This document shows positions 11,495 to 24,077 of a stretch of DNA of 64,000 nt, piece after piece. Both the position numbers and the translations under genes were made by a program. The notes under the pieces are model-generated. The model was not told where the DNA came from, did no database searches, and was given only the letters and a program-made list of their open reading frames with translations. The stretch is from Dichetophora obliterata (lineage: Eukaryota; Arthropoda; Insecta; Diptera; Sciomyzidae), in the NCBI GenBank assembly GCA_963920525.1, contig OY986439.1, positions 33,735,819 through 33,799,818 on the forward strand, written 5' to 3'. The number at the start of each line of letters is the position of its first letter. Position 1 is the stretch's first letter.

Positions 11495-14400
11495 ATGAAT
11501 CTAACGATTGCCGATTCGATTGCAATAAAAGTTTTAAATAAAAATGCATTGCTAGTAGGTAAATAAAATAAAAATATTGAAAGTAGGAAGCTGCTCTTAT
11601 AACTAATAAATCTTATTTAATAATAGGAGTTGGCAACGAGCTGCACTTGCACACACGAGATCCAAAAACAACAAACCTCATTCTGCCCGTAAAGCTGCAA
11701 GGCAAGGTTCATGGAATTGAAATTGGAACGGAAAGTAATCAAGATAAATTGCTTGTTTATGGAGAAAAAGAGTTTGTGCTGTTGCAATGGACGCAAGAGG
11801 TTGGCAAAACTTTTTTAATTTGATGTTATAACGAGTCTTTTTGTTACTTTAAGTACGATTTCAACTTGTTGCATCGTGGTCGACTGACCGATTGGATAAG
11901 TACGGGCAAGTTTATGATGGAAGCACATGAGTTTGTGTTGTTGACTGCACACAGTATTGCGCTACGTTTGGAATACTTGCAGGATGATAAGATCTGCAAA
12001 ATAGCACAGCGTTCGTCATGCAGCGACAAATCCACACTTTATTGTGCTGCTTTACATGGCGAGCGCTGGCTTGATTTGGTTTGCTTTGGAGGTTAAATAT
12101 TGACATAAATGAAGATTAAAAGTTAAGTTTAATAAAATTATTTAATTAATAGGCAACGCTTTTGGCGAATTGTTACTTTGGCAACCTTCACAAACAAAAG
12201 CGCCACTGCTACAACGCATACCATCGCACAACGGTGTGATTTTCTCCATTAATTACAACTCCACGGCGCACATGTTGACCACAACTTCCGATGATCGTTC
12301 GATACGATTTTGGCGTGTTGAACAGCACTCAAAGGAGAAATGGGCGGATACAAAATTAATACCCTTGGCCAGCGGGTTTGGTCATGTGGCACGCGTATTT
12401 CAGGGTAGAATTGTCAAATGTGGTATGTTTGAGTATGATTATAATTCGAATATTTCAAAAATTAATAAAGGTACTTCTTACTTGATAGATCAACAAATTT
12501 ATGCCATTACCGTGGGTGAGGATTCCTATATATGTGTGTGGCGCACCAATGGAGAACTTATACACAAGTACCGACAACAATTTGGAGCTATTATCTGGAA
12601 TTTTGATTACGTTGAAGACACGAAAACAATTTATACCGTTGGATCTACGGGAAATGTGTTGGCTTTTGAATTGCAAGACATATTCAAGAAGGATGCACTT
12701 AAAACATCCACAACTACAATACTACCAGCACTTAGTGACGGCGACAACAATAAAGCTGTTGAACATTATGTGGCCAAGATAAAATTTTTGACTCTTCACA
12801 TATTAGTGGGTATAACAAACCAAAACATCTTAGTGTACAATCAAAGAAAACATGGGCGGGAATGGCGACAGATTAGTGACTTTGATGCCTACAAATGCAC
12901 CGTCCTGGAAGTGTTTGATAGTCACATTGCAATATGCGGTTTCAAACGCCTAACATTATACAAATTTAACCAAGCTGAGCCTTTAAATTTTGAGAAATAT
13001 TTCGATGATGCAAATATGTTAAACGGCGTCGTGCGTGCATTTAAATTCCTAGCAGTGGATAAGTATTTAATATGCGACGAAGCCGGCAATTGCTTGTTGC
13101 TGCATGAGCTTGAACCAGAACGGTTGGAACAATATATTATAGAATTGCCCAAGTGCAAAGAACCCTGGTTAACTAGTGCTGCGCTTATTGACATGCAGTA
13201 TATACTAATAAGTAATCGACAGGGAAATATTTTTCTTTACAAATGGTGTAACGAGCAGCGAAAGTTTCAAAATGTTGACACATTAAAACATCCGCATGGA
13301 AACTTGGGAGCAACATTAATTAAACTGGTGCATGTTGGGAATGATGCTGCGCTATTTAAAAGTGCTGGTCACGATGGTTCCATTAAATTTATCAAACTAT
13401 GTAAAATAAGCTCGAAACTAAGAATTGTTAAGCGTGAAATTGTACCTGTTGCTTGGGTCGAATTGCTAGAAGAGCGACATAATGACTGCGATCTTCTTCT
13501 TGGTTTTAATGACAACCACTTTGCGGTTTGGTCGAAGCTTTATGACTTTATCTTGCAGCTGCCTTGTGGAGGTGGCCACCGCTGTTGGGATTACTGCATT
13601 AACTCTGGACACATAAGCTTGGTTTTTATACAAAACAAGCAGGTTCTACTCCATAAACTTAAATTATTTAACAACTCATCGGCATCCAAACAGCTACAAC
13701 TACCTGCTCGCAATATGTGGCACGTAAAGCCTTGCAATGTGCTGGTTTGTATAGAGGAGCCACGTATACAATCAGGCATTATAACCATCTCTGCAGGTGA
13801 TGATAACTTAATAAAAATATCAAGGTTCGAGTGCACGCAAAATACGTCTCCAAAGCAACTCATACAACTGAATGAAATACACACACACATTTCCAATGTA
13901 AGAGCCTTAAAAGTTCTTAAATACGGTTCAGATGCAGACTATTTAATCTTCAGTGGTGGCGGCCGTGCCCAGCTTTGTATATCGAAATTCAATTTAAAAA
14001 CTTCTCAAGTTGAAGAATTACTGAACTTTACTGTAACTTCACAGAGTGGCAGTACATCATGCAAAGGTCAAGTGGAAAGTTATAAAATTGATCCTGAAAC
14101 TCGCATCATGACATTGGATATTTTGCTAGCAGCATCAACGACTGATAGCACTGAGTTGTACGAAATTTTTGTAGGCTGCTCTGATGGCTTTGTGCGCAAA
14201 TATCAACTCAATACAGAATGGCAGATCAAACCATTAGCTGAAATTCACTTTGGCAGATGTATACTACAACTTCGTCTTGTCGATAGCTTATTTTTGCTAG
14301 TTGCTGCCACGGATGGAATCGTGAAATTCTCCAACCTGCAAATGACTCATGTTATTCTTAATCTGTCACATCATGCAAGTGGCATAAATGCCTTAGATAC

Positions 14401-14758
14401 TCGCTACAACGCTGTTGGGAGAGAGTTGCAACTTTTAACTGGCGGCGATGATCAAGATTTGGTTTATTCACGTCTTTCTCTAGCAGCAGATAATGCGATA
14501 TTAGAAGTTTTGGAAACTCGGCACTTTAGTGGTATGCATACGGCTCAAGTGACGGCAGCGCAGCTATCCTGTTGTGGTAATTACGCCTTCTCCAGCGGAG
14601 TAGATCAGCAAATCTTTAAAATCAATTTGCTAACTCAACAAGTTATTCACAAAATATGCACTTGTGTGGCCGATGTTAAGGGCCTGCAAATGTGTGCATC
14701 TGACGAGGTGTGTTTTCTTTATGGATGCGGCCTGCAAGTAATCAGCGTAAAGTGTTGA
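11495..14758 (+). CDS. WDR6: WDR6, WD-repeat partner of tRNA Nm34 methyltransferase
   Basis: Four exons join in frame: 11495-11558, 11627-11799, 11854-12091 and 12153-14758. All introns are GT-AG and 54-68 bp long. They give 1026 residues, close to the usual length of WDR6 proteins. WD-type blades are visible along the chain, for example SHNGVIFSINYN to DDRSIRFWRV (about 183-213), SYICVWRTNGE (about 283-293), AGHDGSIKFIKL, SGGGRAQLCISKF, TGGDDQDLVYSRL and SSGVDQQIFKINLL. In known systems WDR6 (yeast Rtt10/Trm734) binds the FTSJ1/Trm7 methyltransferase and directs 2'-O-methylation of position 34 in tRNA anticodons, in the cytoplasm. The family call rests on overall architecture and the N-terminal exon sequence (LLVGVGNELHL). 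The start ATG is the only one that opens exon 1 in frame. The gene lies between two nested transposon clusters, neither of which enters it. Confidence 0.9.
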
Positions 14759-14777
14759 CCCTAGTTAAGCCTACAGC

Positions 14778-14783
14778 AATAAA
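14778..14783 (+). terminator. Polyadenylation signal of WDR6
   Basis: AATAAA lies 20 bases after the WDR6 stop codon. This gives a very short 3' UTR. Confidence 0.6.
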
Positions 14784-15236
14784 TGATTATTTATCTGTTT
14801 AAAATTCATACCAATTTACGTCTTAATCAATCAACACCAACTTTGATCGCTTTTTTGTGCGATGAATGCAAATATGTAATCTTCGGGGTTGAGTGTCTCA
14901 AAGGTTCCACACTTGTTTGATGCAGGCAGATAATAAATTATACCTAGATACAAATTTGTGATAAATTATCAAGGATTAATAAAATTATCAAAACAACGCA
15001 AGATCTGAGCAGCAGTTGTTAGCTATGAAAAATAGAAATGAAAATGAAGTCTTACGTGCTTGAGAATTGTCTATATTAAAGATCCACTTCGAATAAACCT
15101 ACACACCTCTACCTTAGCAGCCAGATCCATTGATTAAAGTTTTATATAATACATGAATTAAATTGCGAGCTTTAGATCAAGTTTTTAAGAAGGCAACAAC
15201 AACTCTGTATAGAGTTAATAACTTAGCTGAGTAGAC
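14784..15236. other. Intergenic DNA downstream of WDR6
   Basis: Nothing beyond AT-rich sequence was recognised. Confidence 0.4.
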
Positions 15237-17605
15237 AGTCTGTTTCGGAAATTGCTACATTTCCTCTTCAGTAGTCTTTGAGTGATTAAGCTGTGATCAA
15301 CTCACTTTTTCAAAGTCGCATATGATTTCACACGTTTGGAATTTATTCATTTGAATTATGTAGAACAAATTAAACGTCCAAATTGGCTACTTAATCATAT
15401 AACATTTCAAAGCAGTAGGCTATTTATAGATCACCGCCATCAACTCTACCAAGGTTGCCATCTGTTCTAGTTGAAGCACAGCCACGAATAACGTTTTAAG
15501 CGACAAAAAGCAAATTGTTCACAATACATAGAAAACCTGTTAAATGTAGCAGACAATTTTAAGACACTTTTTTTAATACATTATGGAAATACTTAGGTAA
15601 AAAAACAATTTTAGTAAAAAAAAATTTATTTATAATGATATTTGGTTAGTAAATCTTGTATTATTCATGTTTAAAATGGAAAAAGGTTCATATCCAAAAA
15701 CCATTGGTTGTTAAAACGTTATTCCACTGTGAAAAGCAGATAATGATGGATTTAAAACGTTATTCGAGCAATAAAAACATACTTAAACAAGAAAACTTGT
15801 TTGATTGGATCCTCTTCTTTAAATTAAATTTTCGAAACAGAATTTAAAAAAATTATTTATTAAAAAACCTTTAAAAAAACAAAAATTCATTTTAATAACT
15901 TAAAATAAAGTATTTTTAAACCTTCAACAAAATATACAGTCATGTGCAAATAAATAGGGATATTTATATTTGAAGCTGCATGAATTATATACAAGGTGCA
16001 CCAGATGTAGCATTAATTCCCGCGGCTGGTGATTCTTATTGATAAGGCGAATATAACACTTTATGGAGTTTCCTCCCACATTGTAAAACTTTCAAGATAC
16101 ATGGTGTTTTACGGCTTTGGTACGTGTTTAGTACTATTGATATAGAATCTATACTACTCACCATAAAATAAAAAATAATATTTTCTATTTTAGAAAAAAT
16201 ATCAACTTTTTCATCAGTATATCAACCACTTTCGTGTGATGTGCTGTAGCGGAGCTAAAATTTTGAGATTATCCAACGAAATATCAACAAATTTTGTATC
16301 TTTTCTTTTAGCGGAGCTGTTATCATCCAAAGTTAGAATTTAGAAAAGAACTGTTGATTAAGTGTATTTTAACATGAAAAACAGAGTTTTTAAATTTTGA
16401 CGATTACAGCTCCGCTAAGACAAAAGATACAAAATTTGTTGATATTTCGTTTGATAATCTCAAAATTTTAGCTCCGCTGTAGCACATGTCACGAAAGTGG
16501 TTGATATATAGATGAAAAAGCTGATATTTTTTCTAAAATACAAAATATTTTTTATTTTATGGTGAGTAGTTTAGATTCTAGATCAATAATTCTAAACAGG
16601 TATTAAAACCGTAAAACATCCTGTATCTTGAAAGTTTTACAATGTGACTCCATAAAGTTTTATACTCGCCTTATCAAGAGGAACCACCACCCGAGGGAAT
16701 TAATGCTATATCTATCTGGTGCACGTTGTATGTAATTCATGCAGCTTTAAATATAAAAATACAGGTGTTTGTATTTATTTTCACATGACTGTATATGCTT
16801 GGGTTCGAACACTCTTCTCTTTTACCATTTTTTATCAGCAAAAAATAATCAGCAACAGTAGCGTTGCGATAAGAAATGCTTTCTTTAGCTCTTCTTCGTC
16901 TCTGAGGCTCGAACAATTCGATTTAAGGTGTTACAAAAGGCGTTTTTTTTCATTGTAGTTTTTATTGTAAAATTTATAATAATGTTATTTTATAGAACTT
17001 ATGCTGAATTTTTTGCAAGAAAAGAAGCATGGACAATCACAAATATCTAGAAGAAAAATTTAATTAAAAAAAACGTAATCAGCCCAATTCTGAATGATTT
17101 TTCCCGGGGTATCGGAAAAGGGAGTTTTCATTTTTAAGATAAGGTTAAAAAAACATTCTGAAAATTTTTAATGCCAATTTTTTCATCAACCGTCAATAAT
17201 CATAAGTGTAAACAAAAAAAATTTTATATCTCTATCTGCTATCCTAAAAATGAAAACTCCCTTTTCCAATTCCCTGGGCCATATTTTTTATAGCCATAAA
17301 GTGCATATTTTTGGCTGATTTGGTGCTAAGGCAATGTAAGAGAGTCATGTTAACGGTAATCTGCAATAAAACCGGTTTTGCAAAAAGTGGCTTTTGCAAC
17401 GTTATTTGCGGCTGTGCTTCAGTTGCTTCTTATTTATTTCCATATTCATTGGTGTTCGGCAGTTTGTCGAAATGCACCATAAAAATGAAACGATTTTTCT
17501 TGCTTCGCTAGAAACATTTAAAAACTATTAAAAAAAAGTGAGTTGACCACAACTTAATCACTCAAAGACTACTGAAGAGGAAATGTAGCAATTTCCGAAC
17601 AGACT
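15237..17605. mobile_element. Element with ~72-bp terminal inverted repeats
   Basis: The first 72 bases (starting AGTCTGTTTCGGAAATTGCT and ending ACTCACTTTTT) reappear inverted at 17531-17605, with few differences. The element is 2.37 kb in total, of which 0.85 kb is a separate foldback inserted at 15937. No transposase reading frame was found, so it is non-autonomous. The superfamily is unknown. Confidence 0.75.
15937..16791. mobile_element. Long foldback element (855 bp), TA-flanked
   Basis: Nearly the whole element is one palindrome. The left arm from CAGTCATGTGCAAATAAATA to about 16340 pairs with the right arm from about 16390 to CACATGACTG. TA flanks both ends. Arm pairing includes GGAGTTTCCTCCCACATTG against its counterpart near 16640, and GCGGAGCTAAAATTTTGAGA against its counterpart near 16455. 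The CAGTCATG ends with TA duplications suggest a Tc1/mariner-mobilised MITE. It is inserted inside the larger element around it. Confidence 0.8.
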
Positions 17606-19324
17606 AATTTTTCATTTATTTTTTGGGTATTTTACATTTTTATGCTTGTTTTTACTGCATTTTTTTTAATTGTCTATGCATTTTTTAAATAACTCTTTGA
17701 AAAAATTTAAATTTCAATTGATGTTCAGTTTAAGCATGGATTAGTTTTAATAAAAAATTGAAATGGACAATTTAGAGTTCCAGTTTGTGCGTGGCAAAAA
17801 AGTGGACAGTTCAAAATTAAATGAGAAACCGAAAACAAATATTCTTATACGTGCTACAATAAGCAATACAGCGCGCGTGTGTAATTTATTGATGCAGGCG
17901 CACAGTGCGCTTTTTTCGATTTAAGGATGAAATTTGCATTATCTCGGCAACTATTAAAGCTAGAGCCATGACAAAAAATTAGAATTCTAGGCCAACTGCA
18001 TCGCCTACCTCCCATGCAAACCATATTTAAAAAAAACCCCGCGCATAAAATTGCTTATTTATGTTTTTAAAGAGTAAATTTAGTTTATTTAACTTTTATA
18101 ACTTTTAGGAGATATAATTCCTATAAAACAATGTTACCAAAAAACGAAATATAAAATTTTTTTTAAATGGTTGTTAACACAAAATAAGGTCACAACTTGT
18201 TTTTTTATGAATTCCATTTATTTCTTTTTTAAATTAAAAAGTACCTACAACGTGTTTTGGAAATCAGTGCATTTTAAGGCATAATTTGATTTTTAGGACT
18301 TTTCAAATAAAGTGGTTGTTCTTAATAGCAGCTAGATACAGCAGGTTTTTACAGAAACAGAAGGTAGAAGTACGATATTTTATGATAGTTATAGCCTTCG
18401 ACTATAATAATGCTTAATTAGCTAGATATTTTCTACTAAATTTTACTTAAAATTTTCATTCCTTGAAAAATTTACAGTCATATTTCAACGATTTTTGTAT
18501 TTTTATTTATTAACATTTTTTAATTGTATTTTATATTAAATTCAATGGCGATTAAGACTTGAAAAAGTCCAAAAAACAAAACCTTGAAATATACTTTGTG
18601 CTCGAAGTTATCATTGTTAAAACTTGACTTTATATTTAGGGTTTTATTGAGCTTATTTTTGTTAAAAAATTTTAAAATTTGACGAATTTTATAAAAAAAA
18701 AACCATACAATATATCAAGTTTTTAATACCACATTCATAACACATGTTTTATAATCTGACGAAAAAAACAAATTTTATAAAATTTAAAAAAAAACCCCCA
18801 AATGTCATCCTAAAATTAAAAAAAGCACCACTGTAAGGCGGTGGCACTGTAGTGCAAGGCAAAAATTCTAAAGAGCACAATCATGCCAATCTAGAGGATT
18901 TTTTCCCAGGAGTTGAAAACTTCATCAAGTATAAAACAAGACTACATCGAAAATGCAGGCGAACTTAGAAGAACAAATGCAATAAGCTGCATATGCTCAG
19001 CCTAACAACGTGTGAGTTCGAGGCAAGTTATTTTTTTTATCGTAGCTATAATAAACATTAACACACCTCAACATTAGCACACAGCCATCAAGAAGCAACT
19101 CAAAATGTGCACTTTCAAAAAATGCAACGCGGTCTTCAATATATGACAAGCAATGTTTTTATAAAGTCTCCTACGACATCACTTCAAGTCGTTAAATCAT
19201 TCAAAACAGAACATGCAATGACAAGACATGGACTAACCAAGCGTGAGGAATACCAATCTCATTTTTACAAAGCTTGCAACCAGGATGATGGATTCGCGTA
19301 CTGATTTTTCTATTTCTATTTTCT
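17606..19324. other. Intergenic DNA, nothing firmly recognised
   Basis: The sequence is AT-rich. A forward frame at 19107-19304 lies just upstream of a MULE-like relic and might belong to the same decayed element, but its protein gave me no independent recognition. Confidence 0.35.
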
Positions 19325-19446
19325 ATTGGAAAAGAGATTGAGGCAAACATACCTCGGAATCAGCGCAACTATCTGATTGATGGCACATTCAAAATTATAT
19401 CCAACGGCTGCTCATTATTCATGTTGATTATCTGGGTGAAAAGGTG
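19325..19446 (+). pseudogene. MULE-type transposase core fragment
   Basis: The forward translation contains EANIPRNQRNYLIDGTFKII followed by SNGCSLFMLIIWV. The YLIDGTFK signature followed by a hydrophobic LLII-like strand is the start of the MULE transposase domain, which in flies is often found with FLYWCH zinc fingers. The frame is then lost, and the rest of the domain is not visible. It is a relic. The assignment is by motif memory only. Confidence 0.45.
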
Positions 19447-20582
19447 TCTAAAAATCAGAAGAAATTGGCATGGTGAAAGCAAGTAACTAATGATTTCATC
19501 GAACTCAATGACACGCGATTAATCAAGCCTTCCAGATTTGCCTGAAAGTAATTCGAAGACTGTTTCACCATATTCATCAAAAACTATTTCAACATCGGTG
19601 TTTACGTTTACAAGCATTTCCTCATGACTTGAAAATACAGGAGGTGAGTTTGTTGCTAACAAAAGAAAACGTAGAGGCTCCACGAAATCAACTGAGGCAG
19701 AAATTGACGTCTCAAGCTTTCGAAGTAGATTATCTAATAATAGATTTTCTTTGTTAGATGACCTTATTGAAGATGAAACACCTTCGGTTAGCAAAACATT
19801 AAATTGCTAAACATTCGGTTAGCAATTAAAAAATGTAAATAGTAAAAATGGTCCAGGAACATCAACTTGAAAAAATTTATGTCCACCAATTTTTTTATAT
19901 AATGTAAGCATAGAGTTTGACTGATCAATTAAATAATAAAAAAAACTAAAATCTTTTTTAAAATTATAAATCTTGGCAGATTTAAAAGTAAGCTTTATTT
20001 AAATGACGCTTCAGCTCACGCTGAAATGATGTTAATACTAAAGGAAAAGAACATTGATTAATATTCCTTTACGCCAAAGGCACTAAAATCAGAAAGCTTA
20101 GTACTACGAGGTGTATATTATAAAATTGACGCAAAAGAAATCAAAATGGCTTTTCATTAAGAAGTACCAAATACTGTGCACACAGTTTTAAACTCCATTT
20201 TCTACCAAAAATTATTGTTTCATTACTTCCCGGGAAAACTCACACCAAAATCTTAATCTTAATTTTATTAATTTTACTTAATTTTGCTTGTCTGTAAAAT
20301 TGTAAAAATTTATAGACAATAAACTTAAACTAAAAAAAAAACTTTTTCTAAATGAGGTAATAAACTCACTTCAGTAGTGAGTTTATTAAATTTAAAAATG
20401 CCAATGAGCTTTTCAGAATTTTTGTTTGATTTTTAATATGTATGGCTACGGGCCTGGATTATGCGTTTGTATAAAGTTCTGAGCTACGATTAAAATGCTC
20501 ATTAAGTTTGTTATAATGCTACAAAAAATATATTTATGTTTGTAGTAACAAATAAACTTATATGTCAATTTTGACCAAACGT
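19447..20582. other. Intergenic DNA downstream of ARL2BP
   Basis: A reverse-strand open frame at 19519-19794 is not recognisable. It may be antisense to the rest of the MULE relic. Nothing else can be supported. Confidence 0.35.
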
Positions 20583-21223
20583 TTACGTTGCATTTGCTTG
20601 TTCTTGTTCGCATTGAAACTCTTTGGATTGCTGTACAACCATTGGCTTGGTTATAAGTATGTCGAAATTTAAATGCTGTACATTTCCCTCCATTTTGTAG
20701 CGATAGTCTAGTAAAATTTCCTTGAATGCCTGAAAATTTGTAAACGAATGAAGAAGTTCGAATATCTCGCCATTTTCCACACAGTTTATAAAGGCATTGT
20801 TGTCCCTAGAATAAATAAGAACAAAAAGAAACAACTTGCTGCTTTTATTGAATTCATCAGAAAATTTTCCTTACTCTAGCTCTTGTGCGAAGCGCTGCAT
20901 ATTAAAATCTTTCATTCGCTCGCTTAACTCTTTTACAAAGTAAGACTCAAACAGTGTGGTATACTCATTAAATATATCCATATATTCCAATTTATTTTCC
21001 TCTGTATTTTCAATACATTGCCAATAGTTTTCTAAGAAATTCTGATGTAGTGTCTAGAAAGAGCAGGTTATTCTTTGGACATTATTGTTTGATGGCTTCT
21101 GCACAGACTTACCTCAAATTCTGCGCTAAGCACAATGTCTTCAATGTGTCCAATAACTTCGTCAAAATATTTGCTACCTTTATTGGTGCAGGCTATATCA
21201 GTACTTGAATCATCTAACTCCAT
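20583..21223 (-). CDS. ARL2BP: ARL2-binding protein (BART) homologue
   Basis: Three exons on the reverse strand (21223-21113, 21053-20875, 20805-20583) join in frame to 170 residues. The human protein has 163. The BART domain is clear: FDEVIGHIEDIVLSAEFE at 20-37, then LHQNFLENYW, an ENTEENKLEYMDIFNEY block, FVKELSERM, and finally IFELLHSFTNFQAFKEILLD. The last three segments match the helices that wrap ARL2/ARL3-GTP in the known structure. In animals this protein binds ARL2 and ARL3 in the cytoplasm, mitochondria and cilium base. The upstream frame continues open to 21376, but the family starts close to the BART domain, so I chose the ATG at 21223. Introns are 59 and 69 bp. The C-terminal tail (about 30 residues, Gln- and Glu-rich) is not conserved. 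Confidence 0.9.
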
Positions 21224-23007
21224 GTCTTTCCAAATGTTATAAATTATTTTTTTTTTATTTCTCTCTGCAAATTTTTTTACGCTACTGCTTCTTTGCAGGC
21301 AGTTTATTACAATTGATGCTATGGCAACGGTCAGTTTTACCTTCTTCTGTTTTTCTTTTTTTAATAGGCTTGTCACAAACCACCTTTGAGTTGTGGTGGT
21401 TAGTGTTATTAAAAAAATTTGACTTTAAAATTTTTTAATTTTTTTATCCTCAAGTCTTTGTAATTAATAACTGACACAAATCGATTTTTTACTTTTTAAT
21501 TTAAAAAATAACACAATTTTTAAAGTTTGTCTATTTGAAGTGTTTTACTTTAAAGAACAAAGCGTATATTGAAAATTTACGAATTTTTTATGTACTGAAA
21601 ATAAACCAAGTCTCTAACAGAATTTTGTACTTGAAAAATTTTGTAGTGGTGGAAATTTTTTTAAATTTTACTGGTAGTGTAAATTTCTTCCATTACCATC
21701 ATGATTCAATTATTAATAAGGTTAAGTAACCATGAAATTGTTCTCATACAACAACAAAACTTGGATTGCAAAATGTCAAAGTAAAACAAAAAAAAGACAA
21801 GTAAACAATCAAATTAAAATTTCTGACTAGAAGTCAAACTATTTGATTTTAATATTAAATTTGTGTTTCATATAATTTTTAAACAATTTTCTTGGAGTCA
21901 AAATGCCGAAAAAGTACGCGATTCGCCAAAACTATTGGAACAAGGAAAACGTTTCCTTTTTAAAGTGCCCAGTGACATTTTTAAACGAAAACGCTGGATG
22001 GATGGAATTTGGATCGGCGAATGTCAAAGTAAAAGATAACAACACCCAAACATCTGTTTTTGACATTCGCCGAGAGATATGTGCTCTCAGCTTACTCAAC
22101 CTTATATATAATTGAATTATGCATTACCATTAAAAATTTAGTGAAAATGCAAATTTTTTAAATTTCCATTAAAATTTTTTTTACCACTAAATTTTAGTAG
22201 TAAAACAATTATTTCCATTACCATTGCATACTATTTGCATTTTTTAATGCACTAATAATTGCCCATCTGTTATATTTATAGACTGCGCAGATAATTGTTG
22301 GTTTAAATTTAAACTAACGAATTCTGTTTACTTAATGGAAATAAGACAAAACGCTCCATTTTGGCACTTTTGAATTTGAAACAAGAGTGACTTCTTTCTA
22401 AAACCTATCCCCAAAATAAGTACGAGTGTAATAGTTTTCAACAAAGTTTTCGAAGCTGAAAACATCATCACATCTTTTAGCATTCATTTTTTAATACCTA
22501 GCCTAATTTGTATGTTATATGGTTTTATGAATTGAATCCTTTACCTGAATTACATATTATATTTTTCAACACGTCAAATTCATTTACTTCAAACTTTAAC
22601 ATTAATAGGATTTAATTTAGTAACTATGCTGTTAGCGGCGTAACGTCTGTGTTATTTTTAAGCCTTTCCACTTTTACGCCGAGGTGGATTTGTGTAATAC
22701 GAGCTACTACATAGAAGTTATACTCAATGTTATTGGAAGCATCTCCAAAGCATGATGTCACTCACTGTCAAAACCTATTTAATGCTTAGTTGTTAACTAA
22801 ACAAACTAAAGTAAACAATACAATTGTATAAATATATTTCATTTAATGAAGTATATAAAGTATTATACAAATAAATAAATCTTAGATGCTCGCAGAGAAG
22901 GCATCAGAAAGAATCAGCATTTGTTACAAATGTTTAATAAATGTGGTCTTTAACCAAGGTTATTATAATAGAAAAACTTATTTATTTCAGGTGGTTTAAA
23001 CATGCCA
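21224..23007. other. Intergenic DNA between ARL2BP and the FAM210A-like gene
   Basis: It should contain the ARL2BP promoter and the 3' UTR of the next gene. A short forward frame at 21903-22115 begins with a plausible context (CAAAATGCCGAAAAAG), but its 70-residue product is not recognised and part of it repeats a nearby phrase (AATGTCAAAGTAAAA). From 22125 to 22270 there are imperfect repeats of a CCATTA...TTTAGTG type. Confidence 0.4.
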
Positions 23008-24077
23008 TCAATTCGAACGGCTTTCCTTTTCCGCTTTGGCTGCCTTACGATTAGCCTTATTCTGTTCATACATTTGCAATATTTGTTTTTTGCTTGGAAT
23101 CGGTTTAATATGTCCCATTTGCACTAGATATTTAATTGAAACTGTTGTGCCACCTAGAAGCGAAAACCAAATATGAGTTTGTGTATATATATTGATCGAC
23201 CCAAAACAAATAAATTTACAAATTAAGGCGTCATTTAAATTCTGGCATAGTCATTCTTGCAAAACGAATAGCCAACAAATTTAAGGCATGTTTGTTGCCT
23301 TGTCTGGCATAATTTGAAGCGAAAACACAATTATTTGTTTACATTTCTTACCTAGTGTCACTGCATATCGAAGCGGTGTTGCAACCTTGTAACAGAGATA
23401 TGCAATCGCATAATGACCCATGTCTGAGTTCTGAACTTTCTGTATTATGGTCTCGCTTAAGTGAATGTACTGCAATAGCGAGGGAACATCAACACCACTG
23501 TAAAAATAAACCGACATTAGTTGCGCTATTTTTAAAACAAAATGCCGAAAACTTACCATTTGGACATGTAATAAAAAGCACCTAGCCAGCCGATTGAAGT
23601 CACCACGTGTACCGGTATCAACACATACCAATATTGCTTATACATTAGTTTAAACTTGGCAAAAAGTCCCAATTTGGAAGAATCGCCAAAGATGTCTGCC
23701 TCAGCGACAGCCGCTGACGCTTTTGTGTCAGATTTCCCAGCACGATCTGGTGAAGATTTCGTTCCAAAACTGCAACGCGCTATATGTTGGCATGAGCTAA
23801 AGACTACGGGAGAGTTTTGCGTCAGGCAAAGATCGTTTAAACTATAGGGATAACGCTTTAAGTTTGCTAATTGTTGAATTTTTACACTATAGCCAATACA
23901 GCGGCTATTGTATCTGTTGATTAAGTAATTGCTGTAATAACTTCTATGAATGCTGTTGTTTTGGTTGGTAATGACTATAGGTGCAGAAGCTATTGACCGC
24001 ACGCAATTTTGCAGATTTACACATTTCACAACTCCTCTTGCAGCTGCACTAGACGCTAGTAACGTTATTCCTGACAT
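23008..24077 (-). CDS. FAM210A: FAM210A-like mitochondrial membrane protein (DUF1279)
   Basis: Exons 24077-23557, 23497-23352 and 23153-23008 join in frame to 270 residues. The N-terminal third is rich in Arg, Ser and Ala with few acids, as expected for a mitochondrial presequence. The DUF1279 domain begins around 145: FKLMYKQYWYVLIPVHVVTS, a hydrophobic GWLGAFYY segment, GVDVPSLLQYI, then YKVATPLRYAVTLGGTTVSI. The VATP.RY.VTLGGT signature and the IPVH...FYY segment match FAM210A better than FAM210B. FAM210A is a mitochondrial inner-membrane protein reported to support mitochondrial translation. The last 35 residues are charged (KKQILQMYEQNKANRKAAKA), consistent with the coiled C-terminus of the family. 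The start is the only early ATG in exon 1. Introns are 59 and 198 bp. Confidence 0.88.

Noticed and set aside
21224..21376. N-terminal extension of ARL2BP to an ATG at 21376
   Set aside because: The added sequence is Lys-rich and not part of the family. BART proteins start close to the domain.
21903..22115. 70-codon forward frame with a good start context
   Set aside because: No family recognised, and part of the sequence repeats a non-coding phrase nearby. Kept only as a note in the spacer entry.
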